Origin: Marisa cornuarietis
Lineage: Eukaryota > Mollusca > Gastropoda > Architaenioglossa > Ampullariidae
Assembly: GCA_004794655.1 (NCBI GenBank)
Contig: SMMW01000523.1
Location: 682,001-746,000 of the forward strand
Reading direction: 5' to 3'
Length of the DNA: 64,000 nt
Shown here one piece after another: positions 10,833 through 24,407 of the stretch. The notes beneath the pieces were generated by a model that searched no databases, was not told the DNA's origin, and saw nothing but the letters and a program-made list of their open reading frames with translations. The translations under genes were made by a program, and so were the position numbers. Numbering within the stretch: the stretch's first letter is position 1; every line of letters starts with the position of its first letter.

Positions 10833-13800
10833 TCACGGGACATCCCGCTCTTCCCATGCCTTCCATAACGTTTCTGGACTGGAAGGCATGCATATGAAGC
10901 CGATCTGATTGCCGAAAGGGAAGCCGTCGCGCTCATAAGAGAAGTATAGGTGGGGGTTGCACTTGGTGCAGTGTGAAGTGGAGGTATCGATGAGGTGGGA
11001 GCACACCCCCTCGGCCTCCAGAACAAAGCGGTTGCTGAGCTGCAGGTCCACAAACATTTCTTTCCTCTTCACTTCACTCGGGTAATTTGACTTAGGACGA
11101 CCGGATGTGACACCAGACTCTCGTTTTACGTCATCACTGGGATCGCTGCCCCCGAAGGTCGGCTCGAGGTGCTCCTTCCCGCCAGTGCATGTGCGCTGCG
11201 ACGAGGCTTTGTCTTCCGAGAGGCTGACCGGAAGGAAATCTTTGCCCTGAGCTACCACACTGACGACGCCATCTTGAGTCTTCTGGTAACTGTCTGCTGT
11301 GGGAGAAGCGCAGCTGAAGTCCCTCTCGCCCACGAAATGCGACATCGGGTAGACGTCCTTGCTCAGGCAGGTCGGGTGGATATCGAAGAACGGCTGGCTC
11401 TCCTCCTTCGGCATGCGGAAACATCCATTGCGTAGCCCCGGTCCCAGGGCCACACGAATGTCCTGCGGCCTTGACCCATACTCCGTCGTCATGACCCGTA
11501 CCACGTGCGCCGCCACGCGCTCCACCGTGCCGCGCCAGCCGGCGTGCGCCGCCCCGATTACCATGGCAACGGGATCGGCGAAGAGAAGTACGATGCAGTC
11601 AGCGCCTGCTGCCGCGATGGTGACGCCTCGCAGGTCAGTGACGAGGGCGTCGTATTTGGCCGGCTGCTGCTCGCGGCCCACCCGCCACACGTTGTGCCCG
11701 TGCTCGGTTCTGATGATGTGGAAGCGACTATCGTCGAAGCCCCCGACCTGGCAAATACAGAAAACAGACCCCAGGCACTGTCAGCCAGCGTCTTCTAACA
11801 CCTGGCTACTTAACGCTAAAGACCAACCTGAATGGTTTGCGTTTTTTGCAAATATCGGTAGAGATAGGCGATATAATATTGACCTGTAAATTTTAGTCTC
11901 CAAAACCCATCCGTTAATTAATTATCCACTACGATTTGCACCTGCGATCAACCAACACTGCTAACAGACTAACAGTGTACTACGTGTAATGCAAGTACTC
12001 CGTGTTCGTCACGTGATGTGGATGGAAGTGGCCCTGAATTTCACCCTTTCCCACCCTACCACCACCTTAGCCGAGGGCAATGAAAAAAAGCTCAACAAAC
12101 CAGACATAAATTTATGTAGAGCCAGAATTTTGTATGTTAATAAAGTGTATGTACGGACAACGTAACTGCACGAGCTTGACTTCCGTGCATGTTGATGTTT
12201 GCAGAACAAAATGGGAGTATTCACCCGGATTTATCTCTTGCAAACAGCATCCGGCACCGAGATTTACACAGCCATTAAAAAAAAAAAAACCTCTTACTCC
12301 TCTAGACCTTTAGGGACCTATTTAACAGAGCACATACAACCAAATATGTGACTTTGTCTGAATGTTTGTTATTCCTATTAAGCCCACTGCATTAAAGTAC
12401 AACCGACTTTTTAAGTTGCAAGCATAAATTGTGATCTACATACCAAATGCTTTATCTTAAGGTTGCATCTTTTCGTCTGCACGCTAGTTCAGCGTAGCAG
12501 GAAAAAGAAGAGACTAAGGCATGGGCACTACTTTAAAAAAAAAAAGTTGGCTCCTGGTAGGACACCACGCATGGGGACTCGTTGGTAGCCCAGACACACG
12601 ATAAAGGTTTTGCCAAAACATTACCTCATCATTCCACCCGTCACTCTCTAATTGTCAGAATTTCACTTTCCCTTCTCACCTTCCTGTTAACTTCCTCCCG
12701 TGACCCGAACCCAACCCCCGCACGAGAAGAAGTAGCACAGTCAGCAATCTGTTCTGGGAGATACGTCCGTGACACTGTCAGTCAAGCCAAAACTAGTTTC
12801 CCCCTCCTGTAGCGAAGGTGATTTGCTACATGGGGAAACGGGGTAAGGTATTGGTACACTACAGACTCTCACTCACCACTGTGGACGTTTTATATCTAAC
12901 CATGTAGGGGATTAAAAAAAATCCGCTGATTTTGTTACAAGTTACTATACCCTGTTATTCTAGATGTCCCTATTTCTAGTTCTAAATATACTTTGAACCT
13001 CCATTTTTGCCCGTCAGCAACATTTGAGTTTCATGTTCCAGCAACCTTTTCGCGACAGCAGGTCAGCTGTCAGGTTGGAAACGTCCTTGCGGCTTTAGTC
13101 CATAATCATCATCTGTTGGGTTGTTTCTTATTCCCGTTCCTTTTTATGTTCTAAAATTACTAATCAAAATAACATATTTAACTCTAAAATTAAATGTGGG
13201 TAAGGCAGATTCGCGATTGCACATGCACAAATCTCAAACAGATAACTACAAGAAACTCCTCGAACTGCCTTTAGAAATAAGGTGACAGGGAGCAAACAGC
13301 TGTCCCTTACTGGGCATCCGAGTTCTGACCTGTGCCAGACGCCGCAGGTTCTCGTAGATGACCACCTGTGGGTCGCGCTTCTTGTCAGTGTAGTAGAGGT
13401 TCATGGAGGACAGGGTGGGCAGGGTGCTCACGCCCCCTCGCCGAGTGCTGTACCCGTGCACGAATGTTCCCGACGGAATGACCTGCGATCTCTCCACGTT
13501 CGGTTGTCCCAGCAAGGAGGGAAGCGTTCTCAGGAAGCGCTTGACGGCGTCTCGCACCGTCGCCTGGTTCACGGCTTCCACGCCGAAGACGGAAGGAGCC
13601 CCGCTCTCCACCGCCCAGGTGTGCACAGGTGTAAACAGCTCGCGGCAGACGGCCGTCCAAAACCCCCGACGCGACGCGCGACAACAGACAACGTGCACCT
13701 GGCTGATCTCCCTTGCATCGAGGTCCTGCTTGGCAGTGTAGAAGGCTTCGATATCGTCGTGCGAGGAGATGACGTGTGGGACGACGGCGGGAACATTGTC

Positions 13801-14019
13801 GCTGTTGTGTGACGTCAGCTGCTCCAACGTTTTGCTCGCGTCAGCGGAGGACGACGACAGAAGATATAGACGAACTTGGTCGCAGTGTCCAAATTCTTCC
13901 TGTGTCACTCGCACAAGGATGTCCCACGCGCGCTTGACGTCATCATGAGTGTCGAGGGGCGAACTGCTCTCAGGAGGGTACAGATCCCACAGAATAGCCC
14001 CGAGTACTTTGATGGTCAT
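10833..14019 (-). CDS. LACC1: LACC1 / FAMIN, laccase-domain purine nucleoside enzyme
   Basis: Two coding exons, 14019-13330 and 11747-10833, joined in phase 0 across CAG|GTCAGA and TTTGCCAG|GTCGGG, give 534 residues. Known vertebrate LACC1/FAMIN is a multifunctional purine nucleoside enzyme of the YfiH/DUF152 fold. The first exon carries the N-terminal domain and HGYSTRRGGVSTLPTLSSMN. The second carries RTEHGHNVW, GADCIVLLFADP and GAAHAGWRG, supplying the metal-site His, Cys and His (about residues 246, 281 and 298). The end, HLYFSYERDGFPFGNQIGF, also fits the family. The start is supported by an acceptor (TTTCTTGCAG) just upstream at 14034, so a non-coding first exon is likely, with this exon starting at 14033. 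A stretch of roughly 85 extra residues lies between FFDIHPTCL and FVDLQLSNR. The frame is intact. Family identity is very secure. Confidence 0.93.
11748..13329 (-). other. LACC1 intron
   Basis: Bounded by a GT donor at 13329 and an AG acceptor at 11748 on the minus strand. It contains A-runs and short open frames but no recognised gene or element. Confidence 0.8.
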
Positions 14020-14033
14020 TCTTTGTTAGGAGT

Positions 14034-16566
14034 CTGCAAGAAACAACCAGACAAAACAGTTTATTTCTTAAACAATAATTATTTGTGTTTACTCAGTTGC
14101 TGCTGTTCTAACGATTTCAAAAAATATATTTTGAGAGACAAAGCGTGCAAACAGAAATTATTATGACATTTTAGCATCAATTTGAAATTTGAAAAAAGTA
14201 TAATTTGATGCAGCAACCTGTAAGGATTTTTAAAAAAAAAATTTTAATTCCAATATTACACAGCTTATGTTCAGTAAAAACGGTATTGAACAACTCCTCA
14301 GAGAAAACATTATTTTCGGAATACAAAAGTGTTAGGACAGCGATATGGCTTCAATTTCCTCAACCGGCGCAGTGGGCAACGACAAAGAATTATCTTTGAC
14401 CCCCGTCTGCTCGAGATTGGAAAGCTAGCATTTCAGTTCTCAAGATTCCACAGAGTGAGGAGAAGAAATAGGTCACCGCAACAGATTTATTAGCTGTATG
14501 TCGGATGGTTCGCTTCCTGCTTCGCTACAAGTAAACAAGTGTCTCGGCCAAATAATCCAGGACTTCTACGACCAGGTCACACACACTCGTGCAAGCGCCT
14601 AGACAAACCGGATGATTCTTACTGTTTGTACTGCAATAAAAGCTGCTTTCTTTGCTCTAACCCATAGAACGTGCAGCAGTAAGTCGGAAGCACTTCGCGG
14701 CTGGACTTTATACTACGAACGGATCACGTGACAAATCGCTTATCACGTTCGACTCCCTCGATAACTTTTTTTCTGTTTTTGAAAAGTACTGCTGCACTAA
14801 TATTTGCTGAAGACAGGCACCACTTATTACATGTCGTTTATGTGGGGGACGAAGAATAATCAGGCTGGTGAAGTGATAAACGAAAAGACACCCTGACCTT
14901 AGGACAAGAGAGCTGGATAAACGACAACTCGACCCCAGCATGCGAGAGCGGGGAGAAGTGCACATCCGTCAGTTTATTACGGACAACGAAAAGAAGCCTG
15001 AACAGCTGAGAACAGCGCTTTATACAAGTCCGTACTTTATATAGTATTACCTGCGTTTCATCGGAGGAAAAGAACCATATGGACAATATTTCGGAAGAAA
15101 GAAATATGTTTTCATTTCGAGAAGTAACAGAAGCTGACAAAATCCGCCAGATGATGTTGGAATATCACAGGAGACTGTTTCAGACAGATCCTCATTTTTA
15201 CGGTCTTTGTCGGGTGCAGGGGATACACGATCCACTTACCCCCACCCCCAACTACCTTTTCAATTCCCAAAATATAAGATACAGAATTTACACTGTTTTA
15301 CTAGGATACTTCATAACATGCGTACACGAAATATCTGAAATATATTTTGAACCTAGAAAGAACAAAGTACTTGAATCTTTAAGAAGTCCACCCCCTTCTC
15401 CTAGTTCAAGGACGACAGCTGGGTAGGACTGCACCCATAATCTTGTACCTTCAGCTATTGACGGAAACAGGAGAAGACGCTGAAATCATTCCCAGCTCGC
15501 GACACGTGAGATAACGATACGCTGGAGCGATAAAGCGGAAAACATTAACAGTAACAGTAACACCGTATCAGCCCTGGGGAAAAATGACGGATTTTCCTCG
15601 GCTGAGATGGTTTTAGGAAAAGGAACCTTTCACCTTTCCGCCTGCGCTTACTTTTCGGATAGGAAATAACTGTCATCATCACCACCGACATCATCACAAC
15701 TACTTTCACCATCACTACCATTTTAATAATAAAAATTATTACTATTATTATTTCTTTTTACAGGTTCAAGTAACAAGTAACAAATGCAGTTCTTTAGTTC
15801 AAAATGAATACCCGTCAGAGAGTTGTGTGATGCGTCTAATCAATGTGTGTTGGTGAAGAGGGGAAACAACAGCCAACACGGCGCGGGATAAAATCGACTG
15901 TCTACCCTTCCCCGATAACAAGGCAAAACGAGAGGATTCGCTATCACCAGAACACGCATGTAAAAATACACTACAAATGCTGAGCTGCTAGTGTTTCCTT
16001 GCCTTTATAAGACCTTTCCAAAAAGTAGTCGTTCCATCCTTTGTCGCAAGTTCACTTTAAAGATAGAAATGAAGTGACTGACGAATAACCAAGTAAATTA
16101 CAGACCCAGTTCTTTTTTTAAGACAAACTTTAAACACGTGCTATTGTTTTTAAAAGATAAAGATAAGAGAAGTGGGGAGGAAAGAGAATTTTGCTGTTGC
16201 AGGTCGTCGACTGCAGTTATAACAAGGCTGCCTTTAGGAAACCTTGAAGTCTGTCAAGGCAGCGATGTTAGTCCGACACAACCCCCAAAAAGCCTCCACC
16301 GTTTTGACAACGCCACTGACGAACACAAATCAAATATGCATCTGTCGAGAACATAACGTCTATGTCTTATAATCATATAATAATGTCTGCGTTTCCTGAG
16401 TAATATAATGTCTATGTCTTCTAGCAATATACCTATATCTAATAGTTATTTAATAATGTCTATTGGCTGTCTGTTTTTTTAAGGCAAGTCAGCAGTTAAA
16501 GCTATACAACATAGCTACAAGCAATCATGGTGCATTACGAGTGAGAAATGACGAGTTTTGAACCCT
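14034..16566. other. Upstream region of LACC1, no gene seen
   Basis: The acceptor at 14034 implies a 5' UTR exon and promoter of LACC1 somewhere upstream on minus (higher coordinates), but no site could be fixed. The open frame at 15079-15426 has no recognisable domain. Confidence 0.35.
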
Positions 16567-16575
16567 TGATTCAAG

Positions 16576-16882
16576 GGATCCCAGACACTTAATCCCCGGA
16601 CACTTGATCCCCAGACACTTAATCCTCAAAATGAAATTTCAACTCAAAAAATTATGAAGTGAATGAAAAATTTAATTCAAATAATACTTAACTTCAACAT
16701 TTATAACATCCCAGTCTTACGAGAGTTACCCAGAGTTACCACGCGACACATTTCTCTTACGGTTATAATATTTATAGTTCACAAAATAGCAGTTTTGAGT
16801 GTTGTGTCGCGATTTGGGGATTAAGTGTCTGGGGATTAAGTGTCCGGGGATGAAGTGTCCGGGGATTAAGTGTCCGGTCACC
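16576..16882. mobile_element. Foldback MITE built of GGGGATTAAGTGTCCG units
   Basis: The left arm (16576-16628) holds three copies and the right arm (16814-16878) four copies of a 16-bp unit close to GGGGATTAAGTGTCCG, in opposite orientations around an AT-rich core of about 185 bp. The flanks TGATTCAAG at 16567-16575 and 16883-16891 are identical, a 9-bp target duplication like those of Mutator-type elements. There is no coding capacity; the LIPGH-like open frame on minus is only the translated unit. Confidence 0.85.
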
Positions 16883-16891
16883 TGATTCAAG

Positions 16892-19800
16892 ACCCATTTA
16901 GATAACAAATGATAAAAAAACCTTTCCTCGACAAGGACTCGTAATTAATGCATGTCATCACTGATAAAGGATGCTTGCTTAGCTTGGGTTTGTTTTTGTT
17001 TTAAATAGCCCGACATTGGTTCATGGATAGACTTTCAATTTTATTTTTTTACAAAAATTATCTAAACTCAATCTAGATTTCCTGTAGAAGAAAGTCTACA
17101 TGTTTTTACTGTTTTAAAGATTTCCAGAACTCCACAACATTGAAACAATATAAAATAATATAACGCGAACATAAAAACAAAGTCAATGAATCGTCAGTGT
17201 TAGCAGGAACAGTATCACAATTTAAAACATAAATAGATAAAATTTTCAAGGGAGAAGAAATATCCAAACGTGCATAGAGCATACGATTTGTTTTTTCTTA
17301 CCGTCTCGTTTGAGTGTGATCCGCTTATCTGAGAGACTAACACCAACTGTCGACGTGCGAGACTGCACCAACCCTATATAGCTACCCACCCACCCACAGC
17401 TGGTTAAGACAGCAACTCATTCGAAGCGTCGACGGAAAAGGGTTGGAAACGGGAAGAGTTTTTGTGGGTGGCTGGGGGGGGGAGGGGGACAACAAGTACA
17501 GTGAGGGAGACCGCAGCGCACATGAGTCGCGAATATCTGTGTGCACAACCACTGCCGTAGCCTATGGCAATTACGTATACGCACCGAGCCTCCTTCTGAC
17601 CAATGGAAGTGCAGAGAAAAGTGGTCTGCCGGAAGCTCCCTGACGTCACAGCCTCTGATACTTGTTTAGTTCTTTGTCCCAATCCGGCCTGCGTCACGCG
17701 TCTCGTCCGCCCAGCATTTCCAGGGTCAAGACATGCGTGTGTACAAGGAATGTGGGGGAGGGGGGGGACAGGGTGTGGGGAAATGGCTCTGCTTCAAGAT
17801 GTCACAACAGAAAATAAGTTATTGGAACACATGAAGCCATCTCGCACAAAGACAGTATACAATCTTTGATCTCGCATAATAGTTGACAAGTTATTAGACC
17901 ACACAAGGTCGTGTAACACCATAGCTGCCACAAAATTAATGATCCGCTTTACAGACTTTTCCTTGTACACCAATAGAGGCAACGCTTTCATGCTATAGTC
18001 TCTAAAGGACTACAAAAGTACAACGTGGACAAGTCGGTGAAGAGGATCAGTAGTAGGGACAGGATTAATTAACTTTTGGTACCAGCTCTCTCGATGGCTG
18101 TAAAGACAAAAGCGCATCCACGCACCCTCGTGATGTCAGTTGTTATCTTTCTTTGCACGAAATCTGCAGAAAAATACTTCATGAACGGAAGGCGGCTATT
18201 CACACAGATTCTGTGAAATAGTGTACTGAAATGAGTTATTCTCAGTTTTTGAAAAAAAAAAACCAACATACCAAGACTATTGAGCCTTTGACACCGGGAA
18301 TGCGGCCAGGAGAAATAACGGCGTGACCAGTAAGCGTACTTCCCGGACAAAAGGTCAAAGTGCTGACACTCACGTGATGATATATATATATATATTTTTT
18401 TTTTGGTTAACAGAGGCTTTCCGGGATCATAATAGTCGTTCCCGGAACAGACACCAACGAGATGTGTGTAAGAACACCTAACAATAGCAGCAGGCAACAA
18501 GTCATCTCACGCTGAACATTAACCTATCATCGGCTGTCACTTTAGTTTTCTTTGTCGTCTTTTTTCCTGTTTAATTTCTTCATTTGGTTTTTTGTGTTTA
18601 ATTGTTCCTTGTGTGTGTGGGTGAGAGAGAGAGGTGTATGTACCTGTATGTGGGTAAATAAGTGTGTGTGTGTGTGTGTGTGTTAGAGAGATGTCTGTGT
18701 ATGTTGTTTGTCTGTATGTGGGTTAAGGGAGAGAGTGCGTGTGTACGCGTTAGAGACGGGAAGGGGGTCTGTGCTGTTGTGTGTGTGTGTGTTTGCTACT
18801 TCCCCCCAAAAAAATTACAAGACAGGTTTGTAGCATTATGCATTTCCACTAGAGAAATATAACATTTTAAAGAATTCCTTCTTAAAAAGAATTGATCGAC
18901 TGTTTGTCTGGCGTACCACGACAACAAAACTCGTCACCTACATTTTTCGTCGTGCCTAAATGCTAACCATGACTGGGATCGGGAAAATCCGTGTGACAAA
19001 TTTTTTTCCCCCTAGATCCTGGATCAATTACTACTCATGAAACCTGATAAACTTCAACCCGACCCACAACCATTATCCTCATACCGCTCGCAACTTCAAG
19101 TATTTCTTCCCTCCGGGCCAGGCTTCTCGCTGAGCCATTGGTCTTCTAAACAAAGCACTCACATGACGATGCAGACAATCAAATTACATTAAACAGCGAA
19201 CATCGAACTGAGGATATGTGCTGAGCATATTGCCACATTACAACACAGAGATAAAAGTACACCTGTACGTTAGTCATTCGCTATCTACTCATCTTTGTGT
19301 GACAACCTCCATGATTTTGTTATTTTCCTCTATAAATAAACATAACAAATAAACATTTTACCTGTTAAATGTTAACGTTAGTAGTTTTTTAAGTAAAATA
19401 TAGATCTCTCACACACACACACACACACACACACGTTTACTCATTCCTCAGTCATCAGACAATTGTTTTCAATATCAACCTTTCCTTTACAGACTGTGCA
19501 TTTTAGACCTCAACATAAGCACACATCACAGACCCGCAATGCTCAGCTACTGTATATCCAGTCACTCGAAGAAACTCTTTCATCGCTACCAACGACAACC
19601 AGCTAGCAAGGCTAACAAGACAGGCCAGAGTTCAAGAACGAATGTGCAATCATTACTATTTTTGCGTGTCATGGTTCTAAGAAAAACTGGTTAACTGTTT
19701 TAAAAAACAAACAAAATCAAACAGGCTGTCAGTGTACGAAGAGGGTCTCAGAGGCGTTCAACGACTCGGTCTGAGAGGAAGAGTCTCTACTTCATCTACA

Positions 19801-21004
19801 GCAAGGGCTTCTTCGCCAAACGGCTTACCCTCTAAACCTAGAGACGGTTAGGATAAGCGGCGTGACGCAAATGCAGAGAACACTTGCAGACGCCAAAAGA
19901 GGATGTAACAACTGCGACCTCACCACAAAAACTGATAACAGACCCCCCCCCCCCAGATAACTCCGAGAACTGCACTTGTTCATTTATACTAGAGGACGAA
20001 CTTCGTGCGCGGGCGATCGCAAAGGTACCAGTCTGCAAACCCGACTCCACAAACACGTAATAGCTAATTAACAAGCCGCAGTCGACGCTTATTAATAATA
20101 TTTTTTAACTTGAGCAATTAATTAGCGACACAATTCTACATAATTTAAGATCCGTTGCAATAGCTACCTACATGCTGTTACCACACTCTCGTCCTCCGTA
20201 AAGCCGCGACGAGGTGCATTTGCTTACTGCGTACAGTCTTGTGGTCAGAATGAGGCTCGACAATAAAGTGTTAAGCGAGACAAAACATAGAAACAAAAGT
20301 ACATGATCGTTTATGTACAGCACGGTATACCAACTTCTTTTTTCCGAGCGCTCGTGTGGTGACAGAAATTTATTTTGAATTATTTTCATTTTTAATAAAC
20401 TTGTTCGCAGACCTGTTTGCTCAACACGAACATGCCCTAAGATATACCTAAGGGAATATCCCCAAGACGTTTGAGCCAAGTACTGTATGAGAAAGAATGC
20501 TCCTACCGGTATTCGAAATACAAGCGAGTGGTGTTTTATTCATGTATTTTGACCAGCACACAAGCTGGTGCAGTCAAATCTTTCGGGATACCGGTACTAT
20601 TACCATGGACAAAGTCAAACGGGTCCTGGGTATCAGCTTCGTTTGTCCATGTTGACTCCTGATTTGACACGCTTTGGCAGAAGAACAAAGTAGATTTGAT
20701 TATCGACCGAATCATGTGGCGAGTGCCAATTTGCCGTCCTGGATTCCTCGTGGGTATGAAGGGTACAGTACAAATATTAACTTGACAATGATCATAAACC
20801 TTTGCGTCTGTGTAAGTCTATGATGTTCACCACAACGACGACCTCGCCTAACGACGCGATTCTTAGAACGTATCTCGGTCGTTAAACGACGTACGACTAT
20901 ACAAAGAGTTATCAGACCTTCACGCTTACTCTGCTTTCAAAACCTCAACAAACAAAACACATTACAACAAAAGACACGCAAGCAGCATGTTGTGCTACAG
21001 GCGC
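16892..21004. other. Repeat-rich intergenic stretch
   Basis: No supported gene. Contents include TA repeats at about 18381-18395, GT repeats at about 18662-18682 and 18778-18792, an AC repeat at about 19409-19432 and a C-run near 19946. A GC-richer part at 17.35-17.8 kb is listed separately as a possible promoter. Confidence 0.4.
17380..17800. promoter_or_regulatory. Possible promoter-like segment with CRE and CCAAT
   Basis: A perfect cAMP-response palindrome TGACGTCA lies at 17641-17648, 35 bases after a CCAAT box (CCAATGG, 17600-17606), inside a local GC-richer island with G-runs. No first exon could be linked to it. It could serve the unassigned plus-strand exon near 25 kb, but that is only a guess. 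Confidence 0.2.
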
Positions 21005-21660
21005 AGTTCGTGAATCTTTGATCATCACTATTGTAATTCTCCTTTAGCTGGAATTCCCAAGTATCTTCTTGACAGACTTCAAAGGATCCAGAATAACGCT
21101 GCTCGCTTCGTCTGCAGACCATCTATACATGAACATATATCTCCTATCATACACTCTCTTCACTGGCTGCCAGTCGTGGACCGTATAGCTTACAAACTTT
21201 CCACTTTGACTTACTCCGCCGTTTCTGGCACTGGTCCTCGGTACCTCTCCGAACTCACTCCCATCTATATGCCCACACGACTTCTTCGCTCATCTTCTGA
21301 CACCAATTTCTGCGAGTCCCACTAACTATAAGACATCTGGGCAGAGGACTGTCTCCTACCAAGCCCCATACACTTGGAACGGATTACCCGTCACCTTTCG
21401 TCATTCTGATTCTCTAACCACCTTTAACTCAACTTAAGACGCATCTTTTCAGAACGACGACTTCACAGTGACCCTGTCCTGACCATGAGCGTGCATAAAG
21501 GTTGTAATGTATTTTGTGTATAACTAGTATAAGTATGTGTTATGGAGGTCGTGCGCGCCTGTCGTATGCATGGTTGTTGGGGATTTAGTCTATGTATGAT
21601 TTCTGTAAAGCGCTCTGAGCAAATCGTTGGAGAGGCGCTGTATAAATCCTCATTATTATT
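21005..21660 (+). mobile_element. Diverged L2-like LINE, 3' end
   Basis: Translates, with breaks, to the thumb and tail region of an L2-type reverse transcriptase: AGIPKYLLDRLQRIQNNAAR, HSLHWLPVVDRIAYKLSTLT, SGTGPRYLSELTPIYMPTR, LLRSSSDT. The 3' UTR ends GTAAAGCGCTCTGAGC...GGCGCTGTATAAATCCTC followed by ATTATTATT. This is a different subfamily from the copy at 4.2-5.7 kb. Several stops and frameshifts mark it as inactive. Confidence 0.8.
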
Positions 21661-24083
21661 CTTAACATTGCTTGCGAAGGAGTCACGTAAGCATGCGCCC
21701 GTAGCAACTTGCACCAATCGTAGTGCTTAAAACAAAATCACGGCATGTGACGCCCGTACGTCACGTGACCAGCGGCTTTACTGATAGGGTAGGTCGGTAG
21801 GATAAGAAACTTCGTCTGCTATGTGGCATGTCCGTTGTCTTGATGCGACGATGAGTTCATACCCTGCCGCTACACTCCGCGCCCACCCGGCATTCTCCCC
21901 CCTCACCCCCGTGAAATACACCTGTGCTCTCGCAAACCTTTTGAATCTTCTCTATTTGTCCGAGCATGTTAGATGTTCCTTTTTTCCTACTGCTGCTAAA
22001 GATACCATATACCATTTAACTGAGGTAAGCGTAGCACAAGCTGAAGAAAACATCAGATGCATTTGAAAAACGACACTTAGGTTATTGTCTATAACTGGCT
22101 TGCGAACAGTTACAATAATACCGCTAAAACCAATATGAGATATAGGCAAAATAATACTTAAGTACTTTGTGCTCCGGTGAAGCTTACAGTACATTCTGTA
22201 CCGTATGGTGCGGGTGTACTTGAGCCCTTCTCGTAATCTTTCTAGTCACCACAGGTCGATCGCTTCGCTATGTTAACATCCGCAAACCTTTAGCAAAACC
22301 AACGAAAAGGAAGCAGCCCGGAAACACCTTCCCGCACGTCAGTTTTGAATACACACTCGTATGTACGTAAAGCAGGGGCGTCGCACACACATTTCACCTG
22401 TCTACCCACCTGTCAAACACGGATCCCGACTCGACAGCCGGACGTTTCATGTATCAGCCGCCACGTCGGAATGGGTTCGCTTTTCTTATCACTTACCGAG
22501 CTATGACGTAGGGCACACTGTCATCAGACTGGTTATAACTGACAGCTTCGAGTTTAGCAATGCGTTAGGGCCAGTTTACGAGAAGGTCACAAATCAATCA
22601 AAAATATATTACAAAAGAAAGAAAGAAAGCAATGGAAATAGTTCTCAAGATTTTTTTAAACAAAAGAAGTGGCAGTAGCAACAACAACAGTGGGCGATAC
22701 CGCAGTCACTGCACAGGTTCATGCAGGGGGTCGGGGGAAGGACGGAGGGGAGTGAGAGTGGGAGGGAGAGAGATGACATATATCTCTTATTGCCTCAAGC
22801 ACAGTGACTAGGATACCCTCTCAAATTAAGATATTGTTCAAATGTGCTCTAACCAAACTATAGACAAAAAGAGTAATTAGACAAACTGGGAATTTGCATA
22901 AGTTTCATCCTACCTACCCACCTACACGGTCACACACACGCGCGCGCGCGAGATCTATTTATGCTTGCACAATAGCTTTCTCATGCCTAAGCTAGAAGAA
23001 GCACAGAAACAACAGTTGGGTGAACAGGGGAAATGAGACCTTCTGTTTTCTCAAACTCCAGAGAGCTTAGAATAGATAAATCAATAGTTGAAAAGAAGTA
23101 TCATTACATCATGAAACAATTTAATGTTCTCTCAGGCAAAACATTTCCATGCCTGATCCCAAAAAAGTCTTTGGAATGTGAATTGAATAATTCTTCTCAC
23201 CAAAAATAAAGCTCCATTTATTCACTAAAATAAATTGCAGTAAAATTATAGAAAATTTTGAATTCTGCTTGTTTCAAGAATTGCTTCCTTTGATACAGAA
23301 GGAAGTTATAAATATACCTTAGCCAACATGTGCAGTAACAAATGCTGCGCAATGCTGTAAACATAAATGACATTGGGTTTAGGTTATCGACTAGCGGAAG
23401 CAGACAATGTGACATCCCTGTATTTCACTAACTTCGTCTTCTGATCTGCCATTTCTGTCACGAAAATCAGCCCTCTACCTTTTGTCGATATCGTTCGTAA
23501 AAATTTAGCTTGTGTGACAAAAACTGAACAAGTTCTCTTCAATGGCCATTCAAAGTCAGGCTCAGTGCATCACAAAGCTTACCAGCAGAAAAAGAAAGAA
23601 ACTGTACTCTGTTATCGAAGCTATTCACGACAAAATTTAACATGATTTTGGCAATGATATGATATTTAGATAAGATTAGGATTTTCATAATTCATAAGAT
23701 TGGATTACTGAAGCTTTCAACACAGGTCTTAAGACTCTGCTCTTTTGTAATACCATTAGTACCTGTTCCTCTCATCCTCCTCTCAGCATCCTTCCTCTCC
23801 TTTTTACAATTTCTACCTGTACTGCTCAGGCACAGTGAGCTCACTGCCAAGGATGAAGAGTGTGAGTCCTCTATTATTATTATTATTATTATTATGAAGA
23901 AGTGCAGGAAAAAGGCTGTTCATAATATGAAGCTGGTAAGCCCCACATCACACGAGCAGAATCAATAGAAATATTTTAGAAGACACAGAAGTCCACAAAA
24001 TATTTTTTCAGCTAGGTAGGGAACCTAAAACAATGGGACAGGGTGCATAACCACGAAACAGGCATCTGATACAAATCTTTGTT
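21661..24083. other. Intergenic, microsatellites only
   Basis: No supported gene. It holds a CACACGCGCGCG run at about 22931-22949 and an ATT repeat at about 23871-23896. The open frame at 22361-22678 shows no domain. Confidence 0.4.
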
Positions 24084-24224
24084 TTCTGTCTTCAGTACTG
24101 TCGTTTATTCTTCCGTCCCTCGTGTTCTATCCATTTAGTCCATGTCTCTTCCTCGTTTTAAGCACTAAGAGCCTGCTTTCTATGAGTGTGAATATGCGCT
24201 ATAAAAATATTCATTATTATTATT
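24084..24224 (+). mobile_element. Very short 3' piece of the L2-like LINE
   Basis: Matches the 3' UTR of the copy at 26.1-26.8 kb: CAGTACTGTCGTTT, CTTTCTATGAGTGTGAATAT, GCGCTATAAAAAT, ending in ATTATTATTATTA. It is a strongly 5'-truncated insertion with only about 140 bases left. Confidence 0.8.
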
Positions 24225-24407
24225 AATCACTCAGTAAATCAATGAAATGGAAACTTCTTTTGGTGTAGAGAATAAAAGAAATTACAACAGAATCAATATA
24301 TAGTACCTGTTTATGGACAGCACAGCACCTAAAGGACAATGGAATATTGGAACATCCTTGACTGAAAGCAGTGTGCTCTAGTTTTCAATGTTCTATAAAC
24401 TCTATAT

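Noticed and set aside
11134..11889. Open frames in other phases across LACC1
   Set aside because: Shadow frames of the LACC1 second exon caused by its GC-rich codon use.
18662..18862. Val/Cys-rich frame on plus
   Set aside because: Translated GT microsatellite.
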